A stretch of DNA of 64,000 nt, taken from contig CAZBVO010000004.1 in NCBI GenBank assembly GCA_964495385.1, positions 1 through 64,000 of the forward strand. Direction: 5' to 3'. Source of the DNA: CAG-1138 sp964495385. GTDB lineage: Bacteria > Bacillota > Clostridia > Christensenellales > CAG-917. Under the pieces are notes generated by a model. That model worked only from the letters and a program-made list of their open reading frames with translations, ran no database searches and was not told the DNA's origin. The translations under genes and the position numbers were made by a program. This document shows, one piece after another, positions 8,229-16,186 of this stretch. Each line of letters begins with the position of its first letter. Positions within the stretch are counted from its first letter, which is position 1.

Positions 8229-9848
8229 ATGTATACGGACAAACAAATTTTGCAATCCATAAAAAACGTCGAAGCCTCCCGTCAAGCCCGTTTCGGTGCC
8301 GAGCTTAAACGCATGACCGCCGAGGAAAAGGATGCGGTGTTGAAGGCGTTTCACCCGGATTATAAAACCGAAGGCTTTACAAATCTTAAAATAGGACCGA
8401 ACAAGGGTGATAAGGTGCCTGTCGAACTGGCCGACATTTTGCAGGGCAGAAGTCGTACGCTGGATTTGAAGGTCAACTTGGACAAAATCGATTATGACGT
8501 CGACGTGCTTGTTATAGGCGGAGGCGGCGCAGGCAGCAGTGCGGCCATCGAAGCCGACGAAGCAGGCGCAAAGGTTATGATCGTAACCAAACTCAGGATA
8601 GGCGATGCCAACACCATGATGGCAGAGGGCGGCATACAGGCGGCCGATAAGGCAAACGACAGCCCTGCACAGCACTATCTCGACGCATTCGGTGGCGGAC
8701 ACTTTGCCGCAAAACCCGAACTTCTGAAAAAACTTGTCATGGACGGTCCGGAGGCCATCAGATGGCTGAACGATTTGGGCGTCGAATTCGACAAGGACGA
8801 AAACGGCGTTATGATAACCACTCACGGCGGCGGTACGTCCAGAAAGCGTATGCACGCCGCAAAGGATTACAGCGGTGCCGAAATTATGCGCACGCTTCGT
8901 GACGAAGTTTTGAACAGAAACATCCCGGTTGTCGATTTTACCGCGGCAATCGAAATCATCAAGGACGACCAGGGCAAGGCTTGCGGTGCGGTTTTGATGA
9001 ATATGGAAACAAGAGAAATCCTCGTGGCTCGCGCAAAATGCGTTGTCATAGCAACGGGCGGCGCAGGCAGAATGCACTATCAAGGTTTCCCGACTTCCAA
9101 CCACTACGGCGCAACGGCCGACGGACTTGTTTTGGGATACCGTGCAGGCGCAAAGCTTTTGTATCCGGAAACTTTGCAATATCACCCGACGGGTGCTGCG
9201 TATCCTTCGCAGATTTACGGTGCTTTGGTTACCGAAAAGGTCAGAAGCCTCGGTGCGCAGCTGGTCAACCGCGACGGCGTTGCGTTTATGAATCCGCTTG
9301 AAACGAGAGACGTTTCCGCCGCATCCATCATTCGCGAATGTTCCGAACGGGACGAAGGCGTCGACACCGGCGAAGGCAAGGGCGTTTGGCTGGACACTCC
9401 GCTCATCGAAATGATCGGCGGCGAAGGCACAATCGAAAAGAGAATACCTGCCATGATGCGTATGTTTGCAAAATACGGTATCGACATCAGAAAAGAACCG
9501 ATTTTGGTTTATCCGACTTTGCACTATCAAAACGGCGGACTTGACATCGACGTTACCGGTATGACTTCGGTTGAAAACCTTTACGTTGCCGGTGAAGCCG
9601 TCGGAGGAATTCACGGTCGCAACCGCCTTATGGGCAACAGCCTTTTGGACATAATCGTGTTCGGTCGAAACGCCGGGCAACAGGCAGGCAAAAAATTCAG
9701 GTCCGTCAAGGTTGGCAAAATGACTCTGTCTCACGTGGACGCATTCCAGTCCGAAGCCGAAAAAGCGGGCATCGAAAATCAAATCGCTTCGCCAAAACTG
9801 CTTCCTGTTTACACTCACGGCAGCAAGGTCGAAAAACAACCGTTCTGA
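8229..9848 (+). CDS. frdA: Soluble fumarate reductase flavoprotein subunit (FrdA/TfrA-like)
   Basis: A 539-residue FAD protein of the succinate dehydrogenase/fumarate reductase family, with AGGAGG seven bases before ATG. An unusual ~90-residue N-terminal segment precedes the dinucleotide motif GGGGAG at 97-102. The substrate-site residues of E. coli FrdA have apparent equivalents: His319 in HPTG, Arg360 in ETRDVS, His432 in HYQNGG and Arg466 in GRNRLMGNSLL. At the place where FrdA attaches FAD covalently (SHTVAAEGG), this protein reads ANTMMAEGG, with Asn128 for His, so FAD should be non-covalent, as in L-aspartate oxidase. NadB itself is unlikely given the fumarase and Fe-S neighbours. Inferred reaction: fumarate to succinate. 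Confidence 0.88.
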   Translation: MYTDKQILQSIKNVEASRQARFGAELKRMTAEEKDAVLKAFHPDYKTEGFTNLKIGPNKGDKVPVELADILQGRSRTLDLKVNLDKIDYDVDVLVIGGGGAGSSAAIEADEAGAKVMIVTKLRIGDANTMMAEGGIQAADKANDSPAQHYLDAFGGGHFAAKPELLKKLVMDGPEAIRWLNDLGVEFDKDENGVMITTHGGGTSRKRMHAAKDYSGAEIMRTLRDEVLNRNIPVVDFTAAIEIIKDDQGKACGAVLMNMETREILVARAKCVVIATGGAGRMHYQGFPTSNHYGATADGLVLGYRAGAKLLYPETLQYHPTGAAYPSQIYGALVTEKVRSLGAQLVNRDGVAFMNPLETRDVSAASIIRECSERDEGVDTGEGKGVWLDTPLIEMIGGEGTIEKRIPAMMRMFAKYGIDIRKEPILVYPTLHYQNGGLDIDVTGMTSVENLYVAGEAVGGIHGRNRLMGNSLLDIIVFGRNAGQQAGKKFRSVKVGKMTLSHVDAFQSEAEKAGIENQIASPKLLPVYTHGSKVEKQPF

Positions 9849-9878
9849 CACAACAGATACTTTAACATCTAAAAAATT

Positions 9879-11129
9879 ATGATAAACTTGACTTCAGCAA
9901 TATTGGGACTCAATATTTCATCATTGACGGCAGTGCTGTTCGGTACGTTTTTGATTGCGGCTTTGGGCTATTTGATCGGAAGCGTAAAAATTAAGGGCGT
10001 GTCGCTTGGCACGGCAGGCGTGTTTTTGGTTGCGCTTGCGTTCGGTTTTCTGTTTGCGGCAAAATTTATGGCTGACGGCGTGCTGGAAGGTTTTTACATT
10101 CAGGACGAAAGTTCGACAATGTACAAGTACTATAAGGAAATCGACAGCATCGGCTTGGTTCTGTTTGTTACGGCAGTAGGCTACATCGCAGGCCCGACGT
10201 TTTTCAGAAACCTTAAAAAGAATGCAAAAAGCTATTGCTTGCTTGGCACTATCATCATCGGTACTGGCGTTGTTGTAGCGGTACTGTTTGCATTGATTCC
10301 GGGCATCGGCAGTCCGTTCAGCGCAGGCGTTTTGTCGGGTGCGTTGACGTCTACTCCGGCGTTCAGTGCGGCGGAAGCGGCAGCAGGCGCAGACGGCGCA
10401 TTGGTTGCTCTGGGGCATGCGATAGCATATCCGTTCGGAGTTGTTGGCGTTGTATTGTTCGTGCAATTGGTGCCTAAAATCATGAAAGTGGACAACGCCG
10501 AAGAAATAAGGAAGATGCAATCGTCTTCGCTTGACGCTAAAAAAGAGTACACCGGAAAAATTTTCGATATCGACGAATTCGGTCTTGCGGCATTCGGCAT
10601 TGCAGTTGTGTTGGGCTTAATTCTCGGCAATATTTCAATCAACGTCGGCGACGTAAAACTCAGCCTCGGCAACACCGGCGGTCCGCTTATCGTTGCTTTG
10701 ATTATGGGACACTTCGGCAGAATAGGCAAACTCAACTTTAAGGTTCCTGAACACACGCTTAAGGTGTTTAGAGAGTTCGGCCTTATGCTGTTCCTTATCG
10801 GCGCAGGCGTCAGAGGCGGCGTAAGCTTGATGGCCAAAATTTACGGCGGCAATTTCAACGTAATGCTTATTCCTTACGGCTTTATTGCAGGTGCGCTGAT
10901 GACGGTGCTTCCGATGTTTGCCGGCTTCTTCTTTGCAAAATACGTTTTGAAGCTTCCGCTTTTCAACAACCTCGGTTCCATCACCGGCGGTATGACTTCC
11001 ACTCCGGCACTCGGCACGCTGGTGCAGGTTTCCGGCACGGACGACGTTGCAGGCGCTTATGCGGCAACTTACCCTATCGCTCTGATTTTGGTTGTTGTGG
11101 CATCCAATCTTATGGTGTCGTTTATTTAA
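9879..11129 (+). CDS. AspT/YidE-type membrane antiporter
   Basis: A 416-residue hydrophobic protein with two duplicated halves of about five membrane segments, of the aspartate:alanine exchanger (AAE) family. Each half carries a repeated motif: SGALTSTPAFSAA near 150 and GGMTSTPALGTLV near 375. The central TrkA-C domains of many YidE/YbjL proteins are missing; only a short charged loop (about 200-230) joins the halves. Known members exchange aspartate and alanine, and AspT-like proteins can move other dicarboxylates. Its place after the fumarate reductase suggests C4-dicarboxylate or aspartate transport, for example succinate export. No clear ribosome site is seen before ATG; a start further in is possible. 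It ends 17 bases before a terminator. Confidence 0.82.
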   Translation: MINLTSAILGLNISSLTAVLFGTFLIAALGYLIGSVKIKGVSLGTAGVFLVALAFGFLFAAKFMADGVLEGFYIQDESSTMYKYYKEIDSIGLVLFVTAVGYIAGPTFFRNLKKNAKSYCLLGTIIIGTGVVVAVLFALIPGIGSPFSAGVLSGALTSTPAFSAAEAAAGADGALVALGHAIAYPFGVVGVVLFVQLVPKIMKVDNAEEIRKMQSSSLDAKKEYTGKIFDIDEFGLAAFGIAVVLGLILGNISINVGDVKLSLGNTGGPLIVALIMGHFGRIGKLNFKVPEHTLKVFREFGLMLFLIGAGVRGGVSLMAKIYGGNFNVMLIPYGFIAGALMTVLPMFAGFFFAKYVLKLPLFNNLGSITGGMTSTPALGTLVQVSGTDDVAGAYAATYPIALILVVVASNLMVSFI

Positions 11130-11145
11130 CAAATAGACTAAAATT

Positions 11146-11180
11146 TAAAACCGCTCCTCGAGGGGAGCGGTTTTTGTTTT
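11146..11180 (+). terminator. Rho-independent terminator of the fumC-hdr-flx-frd operon
   Basis: Seven-bp GC-rich stem CCGCTCC / GGAGCGG, extended by flanking A and T runs, followed by TTTTTGTTTT. It lies 17 bases after the transporter stop. Confidence 0.88.
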
Positions 11181-11191
11181 GAGTGCTTAGT

Positions 11192-11256
11192 TCAAGCGTT
11201 TTGTTAAGCGGTCTGTTGAAGCCGTTTGTTTAAGAAGTTTGTCAAGCGGTTTGTTC
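11192..11256. repeat. Five degenerate 13-bp tandem repeats
   Basis: Consecutive units at 11192-11204, 11205-11217, 11218-11230, 11231-11243 and 11244-11256 share the approximate consensus TAAGCGGTTTGTT. The last unit contains the final codons of the ABC transporter at 11242-13014 and the fourth holds its stop codon, so the repeat may have grown from the gene end. Unit length is not a multiple of three. Confidence 0.7.
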
Positions 11257-13014
11257 AAATTGGCTGTTGTACAGTTTTGCGTAAAATCCGTTTTGAGACA
11301 TAAGGCTTTCGTGCGTGCCTTTTTCAACAACGTCTCCGCCTTGCATAACCAAAATCAAGTCGGCGTTTTTGATTGTCGACAAGCGGTGGGCAATAACAAA
11401 GCTTGTGCGGCCTTTCGTCAATTCGTCCATAGCTTGCTGAATGATAAGTTCGGTTCGGGTGTCGACAGAGGAGGTCGCTTCGTCCAAAATGAGCATCGGA
11501 GCGTTTTGAAGCATAGCCCTTGCGATGGTCAAAAGCTGTTTTTGACCTGCCGATATCGTCGTGCTTTCGGCAAGAACGGTGTCGAGTCCGTTCGGCAGCG
11601 AATGAACGAATTTGTCCAGTCCGCACATTTCCAAAACGGTTTCCAGCCGTTCGTCCGAGACGTTTTGCATATTGTACACTAAATTTTCTCTGACGGTGCC
11701 TTCAAACAGCCAGGTATCTTGCAAAACCATGCCGAACAAATCGTGCACGTTTTGGCGTTTAAGGTCCTGAATAGGGACGCCGTCGATTGAAATGTTGCCG
11801 TCGTTTATTTCAAAAAATCGCATAAGCAGGTTGACCATAGTGGTTTTGCCCGCACCGGTCGGACCGACGATTGCGACCTTTTGCCCCGGAAGTACTTTTG
11901 CCGAAAAGTCGCGAATGATGATTTTGTCGGGATTGTCCGGGTAGCTGAAACGAACGTGATCGAAAACCACTTCGCCTTTCACGGACGGCAGAGCGGCGGT
12001 TTTGTCGGATTCGTCGGACAGTTCTTCCTCTTCCAAAAAATCGAAAATTCTGTTGGCCGACGCCGATGCAGTTTGCAAGTTGGTCATGCTTTGTGCAATT
12101 TGCGTCAGTGGCGACGTAAACAGTCGCACGTAGAAAATGAAGGAAACTATAACGCCGAATTCAATCGAGCCGTTGATGGCAAATATCGAGCCGACCACGC
12201 ACACCGCAACGTACGAAACGTTGCCAATCATGTTCATCACCGGTTGCATGATGCCGGACAAAAATTGCGATTTCCAGTTTGCGTTGTAAACGGCAAGGTT
12301 AAGTTTGTCAAAAGCCTTTTTGATTTTTTTGTCGGCGCGGCTTACTTTGACCACTTCGTGTCCGGAGTAGGTTTCCTCGATAAAGCCGTTAAGCTCGCCC
12401 AAACTGCGTTGACGTGCCGTGAAGTATCCTTGCGAGTTTGCCATAATAACCACCGTCAAAACCATGCCCACAAGCGTGATTCCGAGAGCGATGAGGGCCA
12501 ATCTCCATTCGGTTACAAGCATCATTATCAAGCAACCGACAAACTGCGTTGCGGCACCCAAAATGGTAGGCAAGCTGTTTGTCAGGCCCTGTTGCAGGGT
12601 TGAAACGTCGTTTGTAATGCGGCTTAAAATGTCGCCTTGTGAATTTTGATTGAAGTATTTTTGCGGCACTCTGTTGATTTTTTCCGACAGTTCGCCGCGC
12701 ATGCGATAGGACATTTTCAGCGTAACGTTTGCCATGATATATTGTTGCAAAAAGCTGAAAGCGAAACTTAACAGATACAAAACAACCAGTTCAATGCCTA
12801 TTTTGGAAATTGCTGCAATGTCGATGTTGCCGCCGAGGCCGTTTGAGATGACGTTTGAAATTTCGCCGATTTTGTCCGGACCGATAATTGTTATGATTGC
12901 CGAAAGCACGGCGAGAACCAGTGCCACTACAATGTAGGCGACGTGCGATTCGAGGTAAGCGGCAATGCGCTTTATCGCCGATTTCATATTTGAACCTTTG
13001 GAGTTATTTTTCAT
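11242..13014 (-). CDS. ABC exporter half-transporter (catalytic-site partner)
   Basis: A 590-residue fusion of a six-helix membrane domain (about 25-330) and an ATPase domain (about 350-590). Walker A is VGPTGAGKTTMVN, Walker B LILDEATSSVD with the catalytic Glu, and the switch is VIAHRLSTI with His. The signature reads TISAGQKQ in place of LSGGQ, a degenerate form. The upstream partner has the complementary pattern, so the two form one heterodimer of the LmrCD/TM287-288 type with a single consensus ATP site. Its start overlaps the partner's stop by 4 bases. Substrate is unknown; multidrug or lipid export is typical of the family. An alternative start is the Met nine codons in, before KSAIKRI. 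Confidence 0.9.
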   Translation of the reverse strand: MKNNSKGSNMKSAIKRIAAYLESHVAYIVVALVLAVLSAIITIIGPDKIGEISNVISNGLGGNIDIAAISKIGIELVVLYLLSFAFSFLQQYIMANVTLKMSYRMRGELSEKINRVPQKYFNQNSQGDILSRITNDVSTLQQGLTNSLPTILGAATQFVGCLIMMLVTEWRLALIALGITLVGMVLTVVIMANSQGYFTARQRSLGELNGFIEETYSGHEVVKVSRADKKIKKAFDKLNLAVYNANWKSQFLSGIMQPVMNMIGNVSYVAVCVVGSIFAINGSIEFGVIVSFIFYVRLFTSPLTQIAQSMTNLQTASASANRIFDFLEEEELSDESDKTAALPSVKGEVVFDHVRFSYPDNPDKIIIRDFSAKVLPGQKVAIVGPTGAGKTTMVNLLMRFFEINDGNISIDGVPIQDLKRQNVHDLFGMVLQDTWLFEGTVRENLVYNMQNVSDERLETVLEMCGLDKFVHSLPNGLDTVLAESTTISAGQKQLLTIARAMLQNAPMLILDEATSSVDTRTELIIQQAMDELTKGRTSFVIAHRLSTIKNADLILVMQGGDVVEKGTHESLMSQNGFYAKLYNSQFEQTA

Positions 13015-14780
13015 TTTACACCTCCGTTTGCAAGTTCTTCTGCGCTAAGTTGCGATTTTGCGATTTCCTGATAAACTTTGCACGATGCCATAAGCTCGTC
13101 ATGCGTTCCTTCGCCCACAATTTCGCCTCTGTCAAGCACCAAAATTTTGTCGGCGTTTCGGATGGTGCCTATGCGCTGTGCCACTATTATTTTGGTTGTG
13201 TCGCCGAATTCGTCGGCCAAGCGGTTTCTTAGCACCGCATCCGTGCGGTAGTCGAGAGCAGAGAAGGAATCGTCGAAAACGAGGATTTCAGGTTTTCTTG
13301 CGAGCGCGCGGGCAATGGAAAGCCTTTGCTTTTGACCGCCGGAAACGTTACGGCCGAGCTGAGCGATGTGGTGTTGTTCTTTTTCTTCAAGCTTGTTTAC
13401 AAATTCCGCGGCCTGCGAAACTTCCAAAGCGACGTTCAAGTTGTCCTTGGTGTTTTGCTGTGCGCTTTCGCCGAAGAAAACGTTTTCCTCGACGGTGCCC
13501 GAAAACAGAGTTGCTTTTTGAGTAATGAAGCCCAATTTGTCGTAAAGAGCCTCGAATGAGTAGTCTTTTACGTTGACGCCGTCAACCAAAACTTCGCCTT
13601 CGGTTGCGTCGTACATTCTTGGAATAAGGCTGATAAGCGTTGTTTTGCCGCTGCCCGTTGCGCCTATTATGGCGAGAGTTTGTCCCTTTTCGACCTTAAA
13701 ATTGATGTTCGAAAGTCCGTTTTCGGCGGAATTCGGATAGCGGAAACTTACGTTTTTGAATTCGACGCTCGCTTCTTCCGTGCCCTCCGTTTCGCTTCCT
13801 CCGACAACGGAAATTTCGGTGTCCAAAACTTCGTTTATACGTTCGGCGGAAACTTGTGCCTGAGGGAGCATCATAAAAATCATTATGAGCATCATAAACG
13901 ACATAACGATGTAGGTTGCGTACGTTCCGAATGCCAGAATTTCGCTGAACATCGAAAGGCGTCCCACCGGATCGGCCACCGAAACGTTGTTCACAAGCAC
14001 TGCGCCTATCCAATAAATTGCCAGCGAAAGTCCGTTCATGCCCAAATTCATCGTCGGCATCATAAGCGCGAACAGACGTTGGTTTGTGGTTTGAAGGTCA
14101 AACATTTCTTTGCTCGGGCCGTCGAATTTTTGATTTTGGTAATCCTCGGCATTAAATGCGTGAACTACGTTTATGCCCGTAAGATTCTCTCTGGCCACGC
14201 GGTTGATTTTGTCGGTCATTTTCTGAACCTTCCTAAATCGCGGCAGACAAGAGGACATAATCAAAAACACGGTGAGGCAAATCATAACCACAAATCCGGC
14301 GGTAACGGCCGACAGTTCCCAGCTTTTGCCCAGTATCTTTATAATCGCCCAAACGGCCATGACCGGTGCTTTTACAAGCATTTGCAGCCCCATGGAAACT
14401 ATCATTTGAATTTGAGTGATGTCGTTTGTGGTTCGAGTGATAAGGCTTGGGACGGAGATGTTTTGCATGTCCTGTTTGCCCATGTCGATGACGTGGTAAA
14501 ACAGTTTTTCTCTGACCGCAAAACTGAAGCCCGATGCCGTCTTCGACGACAAATATCCGCATATCACCGCAAGCACAGCGCTTGCGAGAGTGCACAAAAG
14601 CATTTTTATGCCGACGTCGGTTATTGCACTTGTTTCGCCTTGGGTTTTAATAAGCGTGGTCAATTCGACCATGTAATCCGGAAGTTTCAGGTCAAAATAA
14701 ACCTGACCTAAAATCAGGACACAGCAAATGACTGCCATGATAATTTCGCGCGAGCGCATGTTTTTCAGCAATTTGAACAT
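13011..14780 (-). CDS. ABC exporter half-transporter (degenerate-site partner)
   Basis: A 589-residue permease-ATPase fusion and first gene of the two-gene exporter operon. Six membrane segments occupy about 15-300. The ATPase domain has Walker A IGATGSGKTTLIS and an intact signature VSGGQKQRLS, but Walker B is ILVFDDSFSALD, with Asp where the catalytic Glu should be, and the switch is IVAQRIGTI, with Gln for His. These changes are the standard mark of the non-hydrolysing site in heterodimeric exporters. GAGG lies seven bases before ATG. A dyad at 14847-14865 may be its operator. Confidence 0.9.
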   Translation of the reverse strand: MFKLLKNMRSREIIMAVICCVLILGQVYFDLKLPDYMVELTTLIKTQGETSAITDVGIKMLLCTLASAVLAVICGYLSSKTASGFSFAVREKLFYHVIDMGKQDMQNISVPSLITRTTNDITQIQMIVSMGLQMLVKAPVMAVWAIIKILGKSWELSAVTAGFVVMICLTVFLIMSSCLPRFRKVQKMTDKINRVARENLTGINVVHAFNAEDYQNQKFDGPSKEMFDLQTTNQRLFALMMPTMNLGMNGLSLAIYWIGAVLVNNVSVADPVGRLSMFSEILAFGTYATYIVMSFMMLIMIFMMLPQAQVSAERINEVLDTEISVVGGSETEGTEEASVEFKNVSFRYPNSAENGLSNINFKVEKGQTLAIIGATGSGKTTLISLIPRMYDATEGEVLVDGVNVKDYSFEALYDKLGFITQKATLFSGTVEENVFFGESAQQNTKDNLNVALEVSQAAEFVNKLEEKEQHHIAQLGRNVSGGQKQRLSIARALARKPEILVFDDSFSALDYRTDAVLRNRLADEFGDTTKIIVAQRIGTIRNADKILVLDRGEIVGEGTHDELMASCKVYQEIAKSQLSAEELANGGVK

Positions 14781-14846
14781 TTTTTATCCTCAAAACAAAA
14801 TTATTTTCAAATCAAAGCCGCCGTTTTTGCGGCGACATTAAGTATA

Positions 14847-14865
14847 TTAACATTATTAGTGTTAA
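14847..14865 (-). promoter_or_regulatory. Candidate operator/promoter for the ABC exporter operon
   Basis: Inverted repeat TTAACA-N7-TGTTAA. Read on the minus strand it directly precedes TATACT, a good -10 (5 of 6), whose -35 would fall at its far edge and is weak. Such dyads over a promoter commonly bind MarR- or TetR-type regulators; no regulator gene is adjacent. Confidence 0.4.
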
Positions 14866-14902
14866 AAAGACATTAAACTATATAAGTAAAAAAATTTTTT
14901 TG

Positions 14903-14934
14903 CAAAAAAAATGCGTTGCAAACGCAACGCATCG
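14903..14934 (-). terminator. Terminator of the acidic membrane-anchored protein gene
   Basis: Perfect 9-bp stem ATGCGTTGC / GCAACGCAT with a 4-base loop at 14911-14932; on the minus strand it is followed by a run of seven U. It lies 14 bases after the stop of the gene at 14947-15585. Confidence 0.88.
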
Positions 14935-14946
14935 TAATTTGTTTTA

Positions 14947-15585
14947 TTATAAGCCCAAAAGCGGCAACAAATATTTTGCAAGCAGGTACAAAGCGCCGGC
15001 AGCGGCTGCAAACAGGCCGATTGCCAAAACGATTTTTCCGCCTTTTTTGCCTTTTGGCTTTTTGGTGGTTTCGCCTTCTTTGATGACGACTTCCGGAGTA
15101 GGAACCGGTTCTGCCGGAACTTCTTCCACAGGGATGTCGGCAGGGTAAACCTCAGGCACTTCCTCGACGTAAGCGTCTTGAGGAACGTCCTCATAGTAGT
15201 ATTCTTCTTCGTAAACAGGTTGTTCGTCTGCGAAATAGTCCTCGGTTTCGACGGTTGGTTCTTCCGGAGCGGAGAGGTCCAATTTGTCGTCGGATTTAAG
15301 CATTTCAACCATTATGGAAGTTGCGTTAGGGTTGACGACGGAGCCGTCGGCGTTGAATTTGCCGGCCTGATCCAAAACGGATTTGAAATCTTTAAGCCAT
15401 TTTTTGACTTCGCCTGCGGAAACTTTCGGTTCAAAACCCTGATCGACGATGGCATAATATTTGTTTTTAGCCTTGGTTTTTACTCTGTTGATAAGAGCAA
15501 CCATATTGGCCGTTTTAGGGGTATCCGCAAAAACGGTGTCGATGTAAGTGTTAAGTTGATTGTCTATTTTAGCGCGCATTTCCAT
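14947..15585 (-). CDS. Unrecognised tail-anchored acidic protein
   Basis: A 212-residue protein of no family I recognise. Residues 1-100 are charged and probably helical. Residues 105-165 are very acidic and rich in Glu, Val, Pro and Tyr (for example VEEVPEVYPADIPVEEVP). A basic stretch KKPKGKKGGK is followed by one membrane segment at about 188-210, at the very C-terminus, so the protein should be tail-anchored with a cytoplasmic body. The ribosome site GAGGT lies 7 bases before ATG. It stands alone, with its own terminator. The three-TM protein at 43175-44371 has a similar Glu/Val/Pro stretch; common ancestry cannot be claimed from such low-complexity sequence. Confidence 0.75.
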   Translation of the reverse strand: MEMRAKIDNQLNTYIDTVFADTPKTANMVALINRVKTKAKNKYYAIVDQGFEPKVSAGEVKKWLKDFKSVLDQAGKFNADGSVVNPNATSIMVEMLKSDDKLDLSAPEEPTVETEDYFADEQPVYEEEYYYEDVPQDAYVEEVPEVYPADIPVEEVPAEPVPTPEVVIKEGETTKKPKGKKGGKIVLAIGLFAAAAGALYLLAKYLLPLLGL

Positions 15586-15739
15586 AACTTTACCTCATAA
15601 AAATACTAATATTGTCTATATTATACAATATTCATATGTTCAAAGTCAAAATATTTTGCCGAAAAATTTTTCAAATAATGCTTTGCGCGGGCATTTTTTT
15701 AAAGTTTTTCGATATTTTGCGTTTATCTGCGCAAATCGA

Positions 15740-15768
15740 TTGACATATAGGGCAAGTTGTGGTACTTT
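15740..15768 (+). promoter_or_regulatory. Possible promoter of the PadR gene
   Basis: A perfect -35 TTGACA at 15740-15745 is followed after 17 bases by TACTTT, a weak -10 (3 of 6). The dyad at 15772-15790 starts just after it. Confidence 0.45.
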
Positions 15769-15771
15769 ATG

Positions 15772-15790
15772 TATATAAACAGTTTATATA
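15772..15790. promoter_or_regulatory. Perfect 19-bp dyad, candidate PadR operator
   Basis: TATATAAAC-A-GTTTATATA, with 9-bp arms that match exactly around one central base, between the putative promoter and the PadR start 31 bases downstream. PadR-family proteins usually repress their own operon through such AT-rich dyads, so autoregulation is likely. Confidence 0.65.
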
Positions 15791-15820
15791 TGTTTAAATC
15801 GTAATATATAAGGAGCAATC

Positions 15821-16174
15821 ATGGCAATTTCAACCGATGTCCTGCGCGGCCACACCGATACGGTAATTCTTAACATTTTGCGTCAGGGCGACAGTTACGG
15901 TTATGAGATAACCAAAAAAATTCTCGAAGCGTCCGAGGGGCGTATCGAGCTTACCGAAGCCACCATTTACATCGCTTTCAGGCGAATGGAGCAGGCCGGC
16001 CTTATTGCCAGCTATTGGGGCGACGGAGTGGGCGGCGCAAGGCGTCGCTATTACAGCATAACGCACAAAGGTCTTTCCGTTTACGTCGAAGAAGTCGAAA
16101 GGTGGAAAGAGGTGAACGGCATTTTAAACCTGCTCATAACGGGCGACTTAAACAAACAACCATCTGAAATTTAG
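15821..16174 (+). CDS. PadR-family transcriptional regulator
   Basis: A 117-residue winged-helix protein. The N-terminal part (ILRQGDSYGYEITKKI) and the wing region (YIAFRRMEQAGLI, then GGARRRYYSITHKG) are characteristic of PadR. This short type lacks the long C-terminal dimerisation domain of classical PadR and resembles the small regulators paired with permease-prefix membrane proteins. AAGGAGC precedes ATG. The next gene starts 12 bases later, so the two form an operon. It likely represses its own operon through the dyad at 15772-15790; the inducing signal is unknown. Confidence 0.9.
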   Translation: MAISTDVLRGHTDTVILNILRQGDSYGYEITKKILEASEGRIELTEATIYIAFRRMEQAGLIASYWGDGVGGARRRYYSITHKGLSVYVEEVERWKEVNGILNLLITGDLNKQPSEI

Positions 16175-16186
16175 GAGGATACAAAC

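Noticed and set aside
8190..9851. A 553-codon open frame on the minus strand antisense to frdA, and similar long antisense frames at 222-1505, 2757-4121 and 59126-60931
   Set aside because: They mirror highly expressed genes with strong codon bias, which rarely leaves stop codons in one antisense frame. The translations are low in known motifs, and no ribosome sites or promoters support them.
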